A stretch of DNA of 64,000 bases from an uncultured Clostridia bacterium (GCA_944391625.1 CALXUG010000011.1:1-64000); one strand, 5' to 3'. Counted from the first letter of the stretch, positions 17,951-27,678 are shown. The notes: generated by a model not told the origin, from the letters alone. A program made the numbers and translations.

Positions 17951-19138
17951 TTATTTGTCTAACAATACTTCAATACCCGGCAGTTTTTTACCTTCCAGAA
18001 ATTCCAAAGATGCACCGCCGCCGGTAGAAATATGATTGATTTTATCGTTCAAACCTGCTTTTTCAATAGAAGCAACCGAATCGCCGCCGCCTACGATAGA
18101 ATAAGCGCCGGAGGATGCCACAGCCTGCGCAACTGCGCCGGTACCCACTGCAAAAGCATCTACCTCAAATACGCCCATCGGGCCATTCCAGATCACAGTT
18201 TTGGCATCGGCCACTGCCTGCTGATACAATTTTACAGTTTCCGGCCCGATATCCAAAGCCATTCTGTCGGCAGGAACCTGATCCACAGTTACAGTTTGAG
18301 CAGTTTCCGGCTGGTCAATCCCGGCAGCAACAGTCAAATCTACCGGAATCAGCAATTTCTTACCCAATTTCTCAGCATGATCCATGATTTCCAACGCCAA
18401 CGCTGTTTTATCATTTTCCACCAGAGAAGTACCCATTTCGTACCCTTTGGCTTTCAGGAATGTATTGGCCATACCGCCGCCGATCATCAGGCAGTCCACT
18501 TTTTCCAGCAGATTCTGTACAACGCCGATTTTATCCGAAATTTTAGAACCGCCTACAATGGCCACAAAAGGATGCTCTGCTTCTTCCAGTGCTTTGCCCA
18601 GAACGGTGATTTCTTTATCCATCAAAAAGCCCATAACGCCCGGCAGAATATGTCCTACCCCTTCCGTAGAGCAATGAGCCCGATGCGCCGTTCCAAAAGC
18701 ATCGTTTACAAACACATCGCCAAGCGCTGCCAGCTGTTTAGACAATTCTGGATCATTTTCTGTTTCTCCAGGTAAAAACCGTACATTTTCCAGCATCACA
18801 ATGTCACCGTTCTGCATAGCAGCCACTGCTGCTTCTACATCCGGTCCTACTGTCTGATTCAGTTTTTTTACAGGCAAGCCTACCAATTGGGATAAACGCT
18901 CTGCCACCTTGTCCAAACGCAGCTCCTCTTTTACCTCACCCTTTGGTCTGCCCATATGCGTCATGATAATAACCTTAGCGCCCTGTTCCACCAGATATTT
19001 TACAGTAGGAACACCGGCCTGTATTCTCACGTCATTGGTAATTTCTCCTGTTGTTTTACTTCTTGGTACATTAAAATCAACACGAATCAAAACCCGTTTC
19101 CCTGCAAGTGCTACATCTTGCATTGTTTTTTTGCTCAT
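17951..19138 (-). CDS. pgk: Phosphoglycerate kinase
   Basis: Transfers phosphate from 1,3-bisphosphoglycerate to ADP. The 395-residue chain has RVDFNVP, THMGRPKG, FVNDAFGTAHRAH, VGGSKISDKIG and the C-terminal GGGDSVAS/ STGGGASLEFLEGK nucleotide loop. Start ATG with GGAG upstream. It heads the leftward run pgk-tpiA-gpmI-eno-secG. A consensus promoter is 40 bp upstream. The gapA gene that usually precedes pgk in Bacillota is not in this window; a divergent, broken LysR gene occupies that place. Confidence 0.97.
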   Translation of the reverse strand: MSKKTMQDVALAGKRVLIRVDFNVPRSKTTGEITNDVRIQAGVPTVKYLVEQGAKVIIMTHMGRPKGEVKEELRLDKVAERLSQLVGLPVKKLNQTVGPDVEAAVAAMQNGDIVMLENVRFLPGETENDPELSKQLAALGDVFVNDAFGTAHRAHCSTEGVGHILPGVMGFLMDKEITVLGKALEEAEHPFVAIVGGSKISDKIGVVQNLLEKVDCLMIGGGMANTFLKAKGYEMGTSLVENDKTALALEIMDHAEKLGKKLLIPVDLTVAAGIDQPETAQTVTVDQVPADRMALDIGPETVKLYQQAVADAKTVIWNGPMGVFEVDAFAVGTGAVAQAVASSGAYSIVGGGDSVASIEKAGLNDKINHISTGGGASLEFLEGKKLPGIEVLLDK

Positions 19139-19177
19139 AGCTTTATCTCCATCCTCTCAGAATTCAATACTATTTTT

Positions 19178-19206
19178 ATTATAAACATTTTTTCCAATGA
19201 TTTCAA
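19178..19206 (-). promoter_or_regulatory. Promoter of the glycolytic operon
   Basis: On the minus strand TTGAAA (19206-19201), 17-bp spacer, TATAAT (19183-19178), about 40 bp before the pgk ATG. Confidence 0.85.
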
Positions 19207-19300
19207 CATGAAACTCACGCTTCTCGCATCTACACAACATTCATTTTTTATGCTATACTGGTAAAAAATTTACACTATATTTTAACAGGGAGGAGCTTTC

Positions 19301-20244
19301 ATGCGAATTGAACAATTAGAAGCATTTGTTGAAGTTGCCAGCTCGAAATCCATTAGTATCGCAGCTGAAAATTTATATATCACGCAACCTTCGTTAAGTC
19401 GCTCCATGAAACTATTAGAAGATGAACTGGGGTTAACTCTGTTTATCCGTTCATCCGATGGAGTACGTCTGACAGATTCAGGAAAATCGCTTCTGCCTGC
19501 TGTACAAAATATCCTATCTCAGTTAGACAGTTTGAAACAACAAGCGCTGGCTTTGACAGAAGTACAAAAACACCCCATACAGAGCCAACTCAAAATCTAT
19601 ACATTACATTCTGTAGCAGACAGTATTTTGGTATATGCTTTTGAAGAAATGCGGCAAGCATTTCCTACGACTGAAATTTCAATTAAAATTCCAGATAGCT
19701 CCGACCCATATCAACTGCCTGATTTATCTGATTATGACCTTTATATTGGATTAAACATTGGCCATACCTTCGATCACGCACTCCAGAACAGTGTCTGCAA
19801 ATGGAATCGGTTTTCATGGATAGCTTTTCTGTTGTGGTAAACAGACTCCATCCTTTAGCCAATCGTAAAATCGTATCTATCGAAGATATACTGGATTATA
19901 AACTAATTCTGCACAATTATGATTTTACTATTGAGGAATTTTATAAACAAATTATTACTGTGCCGGAGAAAAAGTTGGATGTTACTTTGCGCAGCAATAA
20001 TTCCCGCGTGATTACACAGTTACTGCTATCATCAAATAATATTTTAATTACCAATAACATTATGGCTTCTGTCGATTACGCACCAAACACTGATTTAATA
20101 GTAATTCCACTACGCAATTTTAAATATCATTGTTTCTGTCTGTATCATCAAGATACTGCACAGTTGCCACTCATTCAGGGAATCATTAAAATTTTACAAA
20201 ACACACGTTTAAATTTATCTTTAAATTCTCCAAACGCAATCTAA
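19301..20244 (+). pseudogene. LysR-family regulator, frameshifted
   Basis: The first frame (19301-19840) gives a complete winged-helix N-terminus (MRIEQLEAFVEVASSKSIS, LYITQPSLSRSMKLLE, ELGLTLFIR) and the start of the ligand-binding domain, then ends abnormally. The second frame (from 19801) continues the same domain as MESVFMDSFSVVVNRLHPLANRK. Adding one A to the run at 19799-19801 restores CKMESVF, which aligns with the LysR gene at 26725 (SLKLINLFTENFQLIL). So a single base is missing in an A run: either a true mutation, a slippage site, or a sequencing error. GGAGG precedes the ATG. It faces the GRE1-MFS unit and diverges from pgk. Confidence 0.85.
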
Positions 20245-20247
20245 ACT

Positions 20248-20294
20248 AAAAGGGGCTGCAAAAAACAATTTCTTGTTTTTTCACAGCCTCTTTT
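20248..20294. terminator. Bidirectional terminator, LysR / MFS
   Basis: AAAAGGGGCTG with AAAAACA pairs with TTGTTTTT and CAGCCTCTTTT, T-rich on both strands, between the convergent LysR remnant and the MFS gene. Confidence 0.85.
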
Positions 20295-20303
20295 ATAAAC
20301 TTA

Positions 20304-21638
20304 CTACTTATTCAGTTCTTCTAAATTTACGCCGCTGGTACTCTTACCGAATACACCGATAGCAATAGCAACAATTACATAGAATGCAGCCAGAACCATA
20401 TACGCTTTAGAGAATCCTAACCCTGCATATAATGCTGGGAATACACTCATCATCACAATATTGAAAATACGGCCAATTGCAGTTACCACACCAACTGCCG
20501 CATTTCTGATTTTAGTTGGATACATTTCTGGCGCATAGGCATTCAAGATAATTAATGCTGTCTGGCTCAATGCAGAGAATATAACCGCTGCCACACACAT
20601 AATGGTAAAGCTGTCAGCATAAGCATATAATACAACACAACCAACCAATACAACTGCGCAACCTGCGATTGGAATCTTGCGCCCGCCCCAGTCAGCAATA
20701 ACAGATGCCACAACTGGACCTAAGAACATCCCGACGGATAACAGGGAAGTCAGTTTTAAGCCTTCTTCCATGGAGAACCCTCTGTCTACCAGAATGGTAG
20801 ATGCAAAGTTTACGAACAATAAACCAGCAGAGATAACCAGAGAATAAGCAACGATTAACATAATTGTGGTTTTTAAAGATTTCTTTGCAAACAATTCACG
20901 GAATACTACACCAACAGGAATTTTATTGTCTTTTACAACGGCTTTGCTCAAATCTGCCTTATATTCAGGACCAGCAATGGCTTCTACAACTTCTTCTGCT
21001 TCTTTGATTCTGCCGCGCTGTACTAACCAACGCGGAGATTCTTTTAACCAGGCAGCACCAAAAAATACAATCAATAAACCCACAGAACCCAAAGCATAAA
21101 CGATTCTCCAGTGTTCACCGCCCATAGGCAGGATAATGTTACAAAGGAAAGCAATTGCAGGAATCCCCAAGAAACCTACGGTAGTAGCGATACCAAAATA
21201 TCTGCCGCGTCCTTTAGATGGCAGCATTTCCATCATATAAGAAGGAGCTACAATCAGTACACCGGAAATACCTACACCTGTTAAAACACGCATAACTGTA
21301 AAAATTTCTGGATTTGGCGCTAAACCATTCAATAAAGAACCTGCTGAAAAAATAAATGCCGAAATTAATAATGTTTTCTTGCGACCAATCATATCCGAAA
21401 CAAGACCAAATACAAATGTACCAATCAACATACCCATTGCAAACAAAGAGTTAATAAATCCAATTTGCTGAATGGACAAACCCCAATATTCCCGCAAAAC
21501 TGGTGCGATAAAAGAGAAGTTATAATTATCTGCCTGTTCAAATACCATTGCAATGGCAATGATAACAATTAACCGGATGTGCGCTTTACTTAGTGGCACA
21601 TCATCAAAGAAGTTAGAAATAACTTTACGCTCTGCCAT
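20304..21638 (-). CDS. MFS transporter (metabolite:H+ symporter type)
   Basis: A 444-residue major-facilitator protein with twelve predicted spans. It shows the MFS loop motif GLVSDMIGRKKTLL between helices 2 and 3 and ESPRWLVQRGR after helix 6, plus a second-half copy ADWGGRKIP, typical of the sugar/aromatic-acid symporter branch (AAHS/NiaP-like). It lies 160 bp downstream of GRE1 on the same strand with only a hairpin between, so it probably brings the GRE1 substrate into the cell or exports a product. Glycyl-radical decarboxylase loci for arylacetates are known to carry an MFS gene, which is one reason to keep that alternative open. Confidence 0.88.
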   Translation of the reverse strand: MAERKVISNFFDDVPLSKAHIRLIVIIAIAMVFEQADNYNFSFIAPVLREYWGLSIQQIGFINSLFAMGMLIGTFVFGLVSDMIGRKKTLLISAFIFSAGSLLNGLAPNPEIFTVMRVLTGVGISGVLIVAPSYMMEMLPSKGRGRYFGIATTVGFLGIPAIAFLCNIILPMGGEHWRIVYALGSVGLLIVFFGAAWLKESPRWLVQRGRIKEAEEVVEAIAGPEYKADLSKAVVKDNKIPVGVVFRELFAKKSLKTTIMLIVAYSLVISAGLLFVNFASTILVDRGFSMEEGLKLTSLLSVGMFLGPVVASVIADWGGRKIPIAGCAVVLVGCVVLYAYADSFTIMCVAAVIFSALSQTALIILNAYAPEMYPTKIRNAAVGVVTAIGRIFNIVMMSVFPALYAGLGFSKAYMVLAAFYVIVAIAIGVFGKSTSGVNLEELNK

Positions 21639-21710
21639 CTTTCATACCCCCAAATAACTCATATTCATATTCATATTAATTTAAGTATAAAAAATAATTA
21701 CCGTTATATT

Positions 21711-21749
21711 TGTGGATGTGCAGAGGGAAATGCCCCCTGTACATCCACA
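21711..21749 (-). other. Intercistronic hairpin between GRE1 and MFS
   Basis: TGTGGATGTGCAGAGGG pairs with CCCCCTGTACATCCACA around a 5-nt loop. On the transcribed (minus) strand no T run follows, so it looks more like an mRNA-stabilising or partial-readthrough structure than a full terminator. A counterpart sits between GRE2 and its transporter. Confidence 0.6.
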
Positions 21750-21796
21750 TTTTATTTTTCTTGCAATTTAAAACTTACCACTGTTTGAACACCCAA

Positions 21797-24283
21797 TTAA
21801 ACAGCTTCATGTTCGGTACGAGCAATAATTTCATCCTGCAATTCTGGAGAAAGTTCTGTAAAGTAAGCGCTGTAACCAGCTACACGTACTACCAGGTTTC
21901 TATATTTATCAGGTTCTTTTTTAGCAGACTGCAATGTTTCCTGATTGATGATGTTGAACTGAATGTGGTTAATTTTCAAATCACACCAGCTGCGAACCAA
22001 ACTCATCATACGTCTGGTCCCTTCTTCACCAGCTACTGTACCAGGACTCAGTTTCATATTTAACAGACGAGCCTGACGGTTTCGGATACCTCTTGTTTTG
22101 GAATGGGCATTGGATGCCAACAGACCTGTTGGACCGTGGGTATCACAACCATGGGTTGCGCCAGTGCCTTCCGACAATGGAGTAGTGGCCTTACGACCGT
22201 TTGGTGTAGCGCCTACTACTTTACCCAGCGCAATGTGCAGGGTGATTGGCAAGAACCGCAGGGAAATAACTTCACCTGGTTGGTCTACCTGAGTTTCCAA
22301 ATAGTCACAGTGGAATTTTTCGATTGCTCTGGCAAAGCCATCTACATAAGGATCATCGTTGCCGTATTTTGGTGCATTCAAGCATAACTGCTGAATCACT
22401 TCATAGCCTTCAAAGTCCGCATCCAGCGCTTTAATCAGTTCATCCATAGTAAAACGTTTTTCTTTGTAAACCAGTGTGTCAATGGCTGCCATAGAATCTG
22501 CAAAAGTGCCTAAGCCGCAAATATCTACAAATGCTTCACGCATACCGCCGGTTACATTGCCGTGCAGGTCTTCGCACTGTTCATAAGCCAAATCATGCAG
22601 CATAGAGGTGAATGGACAAGCCAAATATTTTGGGAACACTACATCCAGCGCTCTCTGCTGAACCAGAGCCTGCTTCGCCAAATAAATATGCTGTTGTTTG
22701 TAAGCTTCAAAGAATTCTTCAAATGTCTTAAATTCTCTTGGGTCCCCTGTTTCCAGACCCATCAAAGTATCACCGTATTTAGGAACACGACCATTGTGCA
22801 GCACCATCTCTAATGCAGAACCTGCATTGACAATTCCACCTGGATGAATGTAGGTTTCAAAGTTTGGTACACGATGTTCTGCGCAACCGGTTACCACATA
22901 GTCCAAAGCTTTTTCATAGGGAACACCCTTTGCCAAATACATTGGAATAATTTCTTCGTCATTAAATAATTTAGGATAACCCTGACCGTCTTTGATTACT
23001 TCTACTACTTTGTGCAGGAATTTTTCTGGTGTACCGGCGTGGATACGTACAGCCAAGTCAGGATAGTTGATTGGCACACCCTGTTTGGATTCCAGAATCA
23101 AATAAGACAGGTCATTGGTAGCATCTTCGCCGGTTACCAACTGACCGCCAATGGTAACACCTTCAAAGTGGGCATATCCTTCTGTGAAAGAACCGCCAGC
23201 AGGGCTTACCAGAATAATCATAGCTTCGGACATATTTACCCATGTACTTTCCAAAAGTTCACGAGCTTCATCACGAGTGATGCGTCCTTCTTCAATATCT
23301 TTTTTATAGTAAGGATACAAAATCTGGTCTAAACGGCCCAAGCTCAGAGAACCTGCTACCAACTGTTCCAGACGAGTAAACATGTAAGCGAACCATTCGC
23401 TCTGTAATGCTTCCTGGAAGGTTTCTGCCGGATATTCCGGCACACGACGGCAGATTTTTGCAATGTTCTGCAGTTCTGCTCTACGTGCTTCTGAAGTAGC
23501 CGGGTCATTTGCCTGACGTTCTGCTTCATCAGCATACCGGTTTGCCCATGTTACAATAGCATCACAGCTAATGATGCAGGCATTCAGGAATACGCCTTTT
23601 GTCATCAAATCACGGGGACGATCAATAGCAGCCAGCCGTTTCTGCGCATCTTCTTTGATTGCTTTAATACCACGTTTGATAACCTTTTCCCAGTCCGTTA
23701 CCCAGTTCTGAGAAGAACGATTGTTGCCAGACGAAAATACAACACCAGCCTGATAGTAAATATTATCTTTGTTTGGCCCATAAATAACTCTGCGGGTTTC
23801 TTCCGGCAGAATTTCAGCATAAGCTTCCGGGAAGGATTTATGATTCCAGTATGGCGCTACTTCTTCATCTAAAACACGTCTGTCTTCTTCTGGCACAATG
23901 TAAGCTGCGTCAGCACGGTCGCACAGATTTGCGCCGCCTACCAGATTCATATAACCACCGTCAACTTCCGGGTGCAGCGTACCGCAGCGGCCCGGTCTGC
24001 TTTCTACACGACCAACAATTAAATCGTCCGGCCCAATGTATACCGGCATTTTTTCTGCCATATTTTTCAGAGCCAGCGCATAACGCAGTTCCATCGGTTT
24101 ATCTTCGGTTTCCCGCATAGATTCTGTAAAGTATTTGGCTCTGTCAGTACACAACATAATTGGTGTTTTGCGAACCGCATCCAACCGTTTAAAAGTTCTT
24201 TCTCTTTTTGGATCGGTATTGGTCATAAAACCTTTTTCTAGCCAGTCTTCCTGTGGGGTAAACACTTTTTCACAACATCCCAT
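21797..24283 (-). CDS. Glycyl radical enzyme 1, Cys-x-Glu lyase/dehydratase type, substrate unknown
   Basis: A pyruvate-formate-lyase-fold radical enzyme of 828 residues. Key residues in my numbering from the ATG at 24283: thiyl Cys467 and Glu469 in VTGCAEHR; radical Gly803 in VRVAGYSAY; Arg189 and Gln192 in NNRSSQNW; Arg676 in SLRFLPIT; and the ATPNGRKA loop. The Cys-x-Glu motif excludes PFL (Cys-Cys) and marks the C-X lyase/dehydratase/decarboxylase branch. Length and positions agree closely with isethionate sulfite-lyase (about 830 residues, Cys468/Glu470, two Arg), but the pocket differs: Phe at the IslA Trp374 place and no Phe four residues after the second Arg. AAGGAGG is 9 nt upstream; the ORF is open to 24310. 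It is followed by an MFS gene and divergent from its activase. Paralogous to GRE2. Confidence 0.9.
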   Translation of the reverse strand: MGCCEKVFTPQEDWLEKGFMTNTDPKRERTFKRLDAVRKTPIMLCTDRAKYFTESMRETEDKPMELRYALALKNMAEKMPVYIGPDDLIVGRVESRPGRCGTLHPEVDGGYMNLVGGANLCDRADAAYIVPEEDRRVLDEEVAPYWNHKSFPEAYAEILPEETRRVIYGPNKDNIYYQAGVVFSSGNNRSSQNWVTDWEKVIKRGIKAIKEDAQKRLAAIDRPRDLMTKGVFLNACIISCDAIVTWANRYADEAERQANDPATSEARRAELQNIAKICRRVPEYPAETFQEALQSEWFAYMFTRLEQLVAGSLSLGRLDQILYPYYKKDIEEGRITRDEARELLESTWVNMSEAMIILVSPAGGSFTEGYAHFEGVTIGGQLVTGEDATNDLSYLILESKQGVPINYPDLAVRIHAGTPEKFLHKVVEVIKDGQGYPKLFNDEEIIPMYLAKGVPYEKALDYVVTGCAEHRVPNFETYIHPGGIVNAGSALEMVLHNGRVPKYGDTLMGLETGDPREFKTFEEFFEAYKQQHIYLAKQALVQQRALDVVFPKYLACPFTSMLHDLAYEQCEDLHGNVTGGMREAFVDICGLGTFADSMAAIDTLVYKEKRFTMDELIKALDADFEGYEVIQQLCLNAPKYGNDDPYVDGFARAIEKFHCDYLETQVDQPGEVISLRFLPITLHIALGKVVGATPNGRKATTPLSEGTGATHGCDTHGPTGLLASNAHSKTRGIRNRQARLLNMKLSPGTVAGEEGTRRMMSLVRSWCDLKINHIQFNIINQETLQSAKKEPDKYRNLVVRVAGYSAYFTELSPELQDEIIARTEHEAV

Positions 24284-24363
24284 AATAAAATTCCTCCTTA
24301 AAACGATCAAATTATGAATTCATTGAATATTATTATTCGCACTATCCTTTTGCATAATCTCAT

Positions 24364-24395
24364 TTTATACGTTTTATCTGCATTTGAGAAATACC
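24364..24395 (-). promoter_or_regulatory. GRE1 promoter element shared with GRE2
   Basis: On the minus strand GGTATTTCTCAA (24395-24384), 14 bp, TATAAA (24369-24364). The same arrangement with the same 14-bp gap is found upstream of GRE2. The -35 region is poor, as at activator-dependent promoters, so the upstream block may be a LysR site. Confidence 0.6.
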
Positions 24396-24538
24396 TATTG
24401 GCACACATCATTTTCAGTCCATATTCATTTTTTCTATACCTGTCAACATTCTTCGATAAAATCTGCCAAACAATACAAATCGCTAATTTGACAGGCTATT
24501 CATTTTTGTCATATTCAATCTGTTGCTTATGACGATTA

Positions 24539-24562
24539 AGTATTTTTCAATCAGGCTATAAT
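24539..24562 (+). promoter_or_regulatory. Activase-gene promoter element
   Basis: AGTATTTTTCAA (24539-24550) resembles the block upstream of both GREs; TATAAT follows at 24557-24562. A short palindrome TCCTATAGGA lies at about 24574-24583. The remainder of the 24284-24623 divergent region is AT-rich and has no gene. Confidence 0.45.
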
Positions 24563-24623
24563 CAGATAAACTATTCCTATAGGATATATTGAACTCAACA
24601 TAACAATTTAGGAGATGATACTT

Positions 24624-25559
24624 ATGACAGCAGAAAAAGGTTTGGTATTTAACATTCAAAAATACTGCGTTCATGACGGTCCGGGAATTCGCAGTATTGT
24701 GTTCTTTAAAGGTTGTCCATTGGCTTGCAAATGGTGTTCTAATCCAGAGGGTATGGCTGTGGAACCGGAAATTTCTTACAAAAAGAATAAATGCATCAAA
24801 CTGGAACACTGCGGCTACTGCGTAAAAGTTTGTAAACAGAATGCCATTACCGCTGATGCTGACGGAGTGGCGCAAATTGACCGCCAAAAATGTAATGGTT
24901 GCATGGCCTGTGTAAATGCCTGCCCAGCTAAGGCTATTGAAGAAATGGGACGCTGGATGACTGTAGAAGAAATTTTAGAAGAAGTTACTGCTGACCAGAC
25001 ATTTTATAAACGTTCCGGCGGCGGCATGACATTAAGCGGCGGTGAACCGTTATTGCAGGCAGATTTTGTGGTAAAACTATTAAAACAAGCCCACGAAGAC
25101 GGACTGGAAACTGCCATTGAAACAACGGGCTGCGCGCCTTGGGAAAAGATCGAACCGGTATTCCGTCAGTTAGATTTCATTCATATGGATATCAAATCGG
25201 TAGATCCTGTAAAACACAAAGCATTTACCAATCAGGATAATGCCCTGATTATGGAAAATTTCGCAAAACTGTGCGCTACCTTCCCTGATAAACCAATTAT
25301 CGCCCGCACTCCGGTCATTCCCGGCTTTAATGATACACTGGAAGAATTGCAGGCCATTGTAGATTTCATCAATGAAGTAGGCGGCAATGCCAAAAACCTG
25401 CAATACGAATTACTGCCATTCCATAACTTCGGCAGCAGCAAATATGAATTTCAGGGTAAACCTTATGCCTTTGAAGGCTATAAAAATATGGATAAAAACT
25501 TTGTAAGCGAATTAAGAAGCAAACTAAAATCCACTGTTCCTATTCTTGAAGTGAGATAA
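24624..25559 (+). CDS. Glycyl radical enzyme activase (radical SAM)
   Basis: Installs the glycyl radical on a GRE by cleaving S-adenosylmethionine. The 311-residue product has the radical-SAM cluster CPLACKWC (Cys31, 35, 38), the SAM motif LSGGEPLL, and an inserted ferredoxin-like domain with two 4Fe-4S sets (Cys57, 63, 66, 70 and Cys90, 93, 96, 100). That insert is typical of activases for Cys-x-Glu GREs and is absent from the short PflA. AGGAG is 9 nt before the chosen ATG; the in-frame ATG at 24615 overlaps the ribosome site. It diverges from GRE1. Since no second activase lies near GRE2, it may serve both enzymes. Confidence 0.93.
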   Translation: MTAEKGLVFNIQKYCVHDGPGIRSIVFFKGCPLACKWCSNPEGMAVEPEISYKKNKCIKLEHCGYCVKVCKQNAITADADGVAQIDRQKCNGCMACVNACPAKAIEEMGRWMTVEEILEEVTADQTFYKRSGGGMTLSGGEPLLQADFVVKLLKQAHEDGLETAIETTGCAPWEKIEPVFRQLDFIHMDIKSVDPVKHKAFTNQDNALIMENFAKLCATFPDKPIIARTPVIPGFNDTLEELQAIVDFINEVGGNAKNLQYELLPFHNFGSSKYEFQGKPYAFEGYKNMDKNFVSELRSKLKSTVPILEVR

Positions 25560-25579
25560 CAACGCATAAAACACAAAAT

Positions 25580-25632
25580 ATAAGAGCTATGGCTGATAAA
25601 CTTATCTTTTTATCAGCCATAGCTCTTATTTC
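25580..25632 (+). terminator. Activase terminator
   Basis: A perfect 20-bp stem, ATAAGAGCTATGGCTGATAA with its inverse at 25610-25629, then ATTTCG. It is strong in both directions. Confidence 0.9.
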
Positions 25633-25725
25633 GTTAAACAGTATGTTTATACTGCCTGTTGCACAAAACCATCGCATCCGTTTCTAGCCATTTCTCTAAC
25701 TTTTCCATTGCGAAAAATAATCCCC

Positions 25726-25756
25726 AATGATATTATAGTTATAAATAGTTATCATT
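25726..25756 (+). promoter_or_regulatory. Palindromic LysR-type site upstream of LysR gene
   Basis: AATGATA (25726-25732) and TATCATT (25750-25756) form exact 7-bp arms around 17 bp, with an inner TTATAGTTATAA. It ends 21 bp before the LysR ATG, a place suited to autoregulation. Confidence 0.45.
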
Positions 25757-25777
25757 AAGGTAAAAGGAGTGTTCTAC

Positions 25778-26695
25778 ATGCGTTTGGAACAGCTACAATA
25801 TTTTATTGAAATCGCACACACAAAATCCATCAGCATTGCTGCAGAACACTTATATGTGACGCAACCAGCTTTAAGCCGTGCTATCAAAGCGCTGGAAGAT
25901 GAGTTGGGGGTAATTTTATTTACCCGTACTGTAGAAGGCGCATTTCTGACCAAAGAAGGAGAAACACTTCTTCCAGAAATTTTAGAAATACTGCAAAAAA
26001 CAGAACTTTTGCAAAATCATGCCGCGCAGCTTTCCAGCCCCATTCAACACAAACCTGTTACCAAATTACACATTCTAACATTGTCTACACTGGCAGATAC
26101 GCTCTTTGTGCCCGCTATTACCCAGTTGCAGCAAAAGTATCCGGACACCATGATTACCATTTCCAATTTAAAATTAAATTCTTTCTCTGAACAATTAGAT
26201 TTTAGTGATTATGACATGATTGTTGTCACCGATATTGCCGATTTACTGCAGCCTCTGTTTGCCAATTTACAATTCTATCAGGAAGAACTGTTTTTTGAAA
26301 ATTACTTTGCGGTTGTACATCATCAACATGCTTTTGCTATGAAAAAATCCATTTCACTTACAGAAGCATTCGCCTACAAAGTGATTATGCCGCAAAACGG
26401 TTTGCCAATGGATGCATTATTAAATAAATTAGTACCGGAACAAAAAAATCTTCGACTTTTCATGCAGAGTAATAATGCTCGTATTACAACGGCTGCTCTT
26501 TGTCAACAGCAAGCTGTATTGACTACTACTGGTGCCATTATTCAACAGGATTATCTGCAAAATCCTGAATTGACTATGATACCTATCAAAGAACTCCACG
26601 GCAATTGTTTTGCATTATATGACCCGGAGCATCCATATCGTCACCTGTTACGCACCTTATTAACCAACTTGAAAGCAAGCCGCTTTACAATCTAA
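25778..26695 (+). CDS. LysR-family transcriptional regulator
   Basis: A 305-residue LysR protein: N-terminal winged helix (MRLEQLQYFIEIAHTKSIS, LYVTQPALSRAIKALEDELG, LFTRTVEGAFLTKEG), coiled linker, and a two-lobed effector-binding domain ending LHGNCFALYDPEHPY. AAGGAG is 8 nt before the ATG chosen; the frame also offers GTG at 25769. It stands between the activase and a second LysR gene (30 bp apart, same strand) and is clearly paralogous to the LysR genes at 19301 and 26725. Likely target: the GRE promoters, by position. Confidence 0.92.
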   Translation: MRLEQLQYFIEIAHTKSISIAAEHLYVTQPALSRAIKALEDELGVILFTRTVEGAFLTKEGETLLPEILEILQKTELLQNHAAQLSSPIQHKPVTKLHILTLSTLADTLFVPAITQLQQKYPDTMITISNLKLNSFSEQLDFSDYDMIVVTDIADLLQPLFANLQFYQEELFFENYFAVVHHQHAFAMKKSISLTEAFAYKVIMPQNGLPMDALLNKLVPEQKNLRLFMQSNNARITTAALCQQQAVLTTTGAIIQQDYLQNPELTMIPIKELHGNCFALYDPEHPYRHLLRTLLTNLKASRFTI

Positions 26696-26724
26696 TTATC
26701 TAGTACCCATAAAGGAGTATTTTT

Positions 26725-27678
26725 ATGCATTTGGAACAATTACAATCCATTTTAGAAGTTGCTTCCACCGGATCTATCAGCGCAGCGGCCAGAAATCTTG
26801 AAACCAATCAACCATCTCTAAGCCGCACCATTAAAACATTAGAAAAAGAATTGAATGTTAGTTTTTTTGAACGCACATCAAACGGTGTCCAACTTACAGA
26901 AGCAGGTGAACGTCTGCTTCCTTATATCTCACAAATCATTCAGGATGTTTATCAGCTCTCTAAAGAAGCATTTCGTATCACCACTGATACTTGCCCGGAA
27001 CTATCGGCAGAACCCATTATTATACAACTTTACACCCCACCTGTTATTGTAGATTCTTTACTTAGTACTGTTCTAACTGAAATTTCTCAAACATTGCCAC
27101 AAATTCAGTTAAATCTAAATTTAATAGATTTTTTAAATCCAAATGAATTATTGAAATTACCAGATTATGATTTATTTATCGGCCATAATATCGCACATAC
27201 ACTGGACAATACTTTAGCAATCTTGCAAAACAATAATTCTTTAAAATTGATTAACCTATTTACAGAAAATTTTCAGCTTATTTTACATCATACTCATCCT
27301 TTAGCTGGCAACAAAGTTGTCTTTTTGGAAGATACCTATGACTATCCTTTGATTTTACACGATAACGGTTTCTCGTCTAATGAATTCTACCAAAATTATT
27401 TAACAACGCCAAAACAAATGACTGTTTTATTCAAAAGCAACAACCCACGCACTATCATTGAATCATTACAAAAAAGATCCACTGCATTATTCATGACCAC
27501 TGATTCGCTTTGTTATAAAGACTATACACAATGCCCCGATTTACGTATTCTACCAATTCGTAATCATCAAGTAGAATACTTTGCTCTATACAAAAAAGAA
27601 CGTACTACAGAATGTGCTATTAAAGAAATTATATCCATTTTAAAATTCGTTCATGCTAAAATGAATATATCAAAATAA
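26725..27678 (+). CDS. LysR-family transcriptional regulator
   Basis: A 317-residue LysR protein. The DNA-binding part reads MHLEQLQSILEVASTGSIS, NQPSLSRTIKTLEKELN, FFERTSNGVQLTEAG; the effector domain includes DYDLFIGHNIAHTL and HTHPLAGNKVVFLED. It is closest in this window to the broken LysR at 19301, sharing YDL-IG-NI-HT and HPLA-K. AAGGAG precedes the ATG. It follows the other LysR gene by 30 bp, so both may be translated from one mRNA. It converges on tauE/safE with a shared terminator. Confidence 0.92.
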   Translation: MHLEQLQSILEVASTGSISAAARNLETNQPSLSRTIKTLEKELNVSFFERTSNGVQLTEAGERLLPYISQIIQDVYQLSKEAFRITTDTCPELSAEPIIIQLYTPPVIVDSLLSTVLTEISQTLPQIQLNLNLIDFLNPNELLKLPDYDLFIGHNIAHTLDNTLAILQNNNSLKLINLFTENFQLILHHTHPLAGNKVVFLEDTYDYPLILHDNGFSSNEFYQNYLTTPKQMTVLFKSNNPRTIIESLQKRSTALFMTTDSLCYKDYTQCPDLRILPIRNHQVEYFALYKKERTTECAIKEIISILKFVHAKMNISK

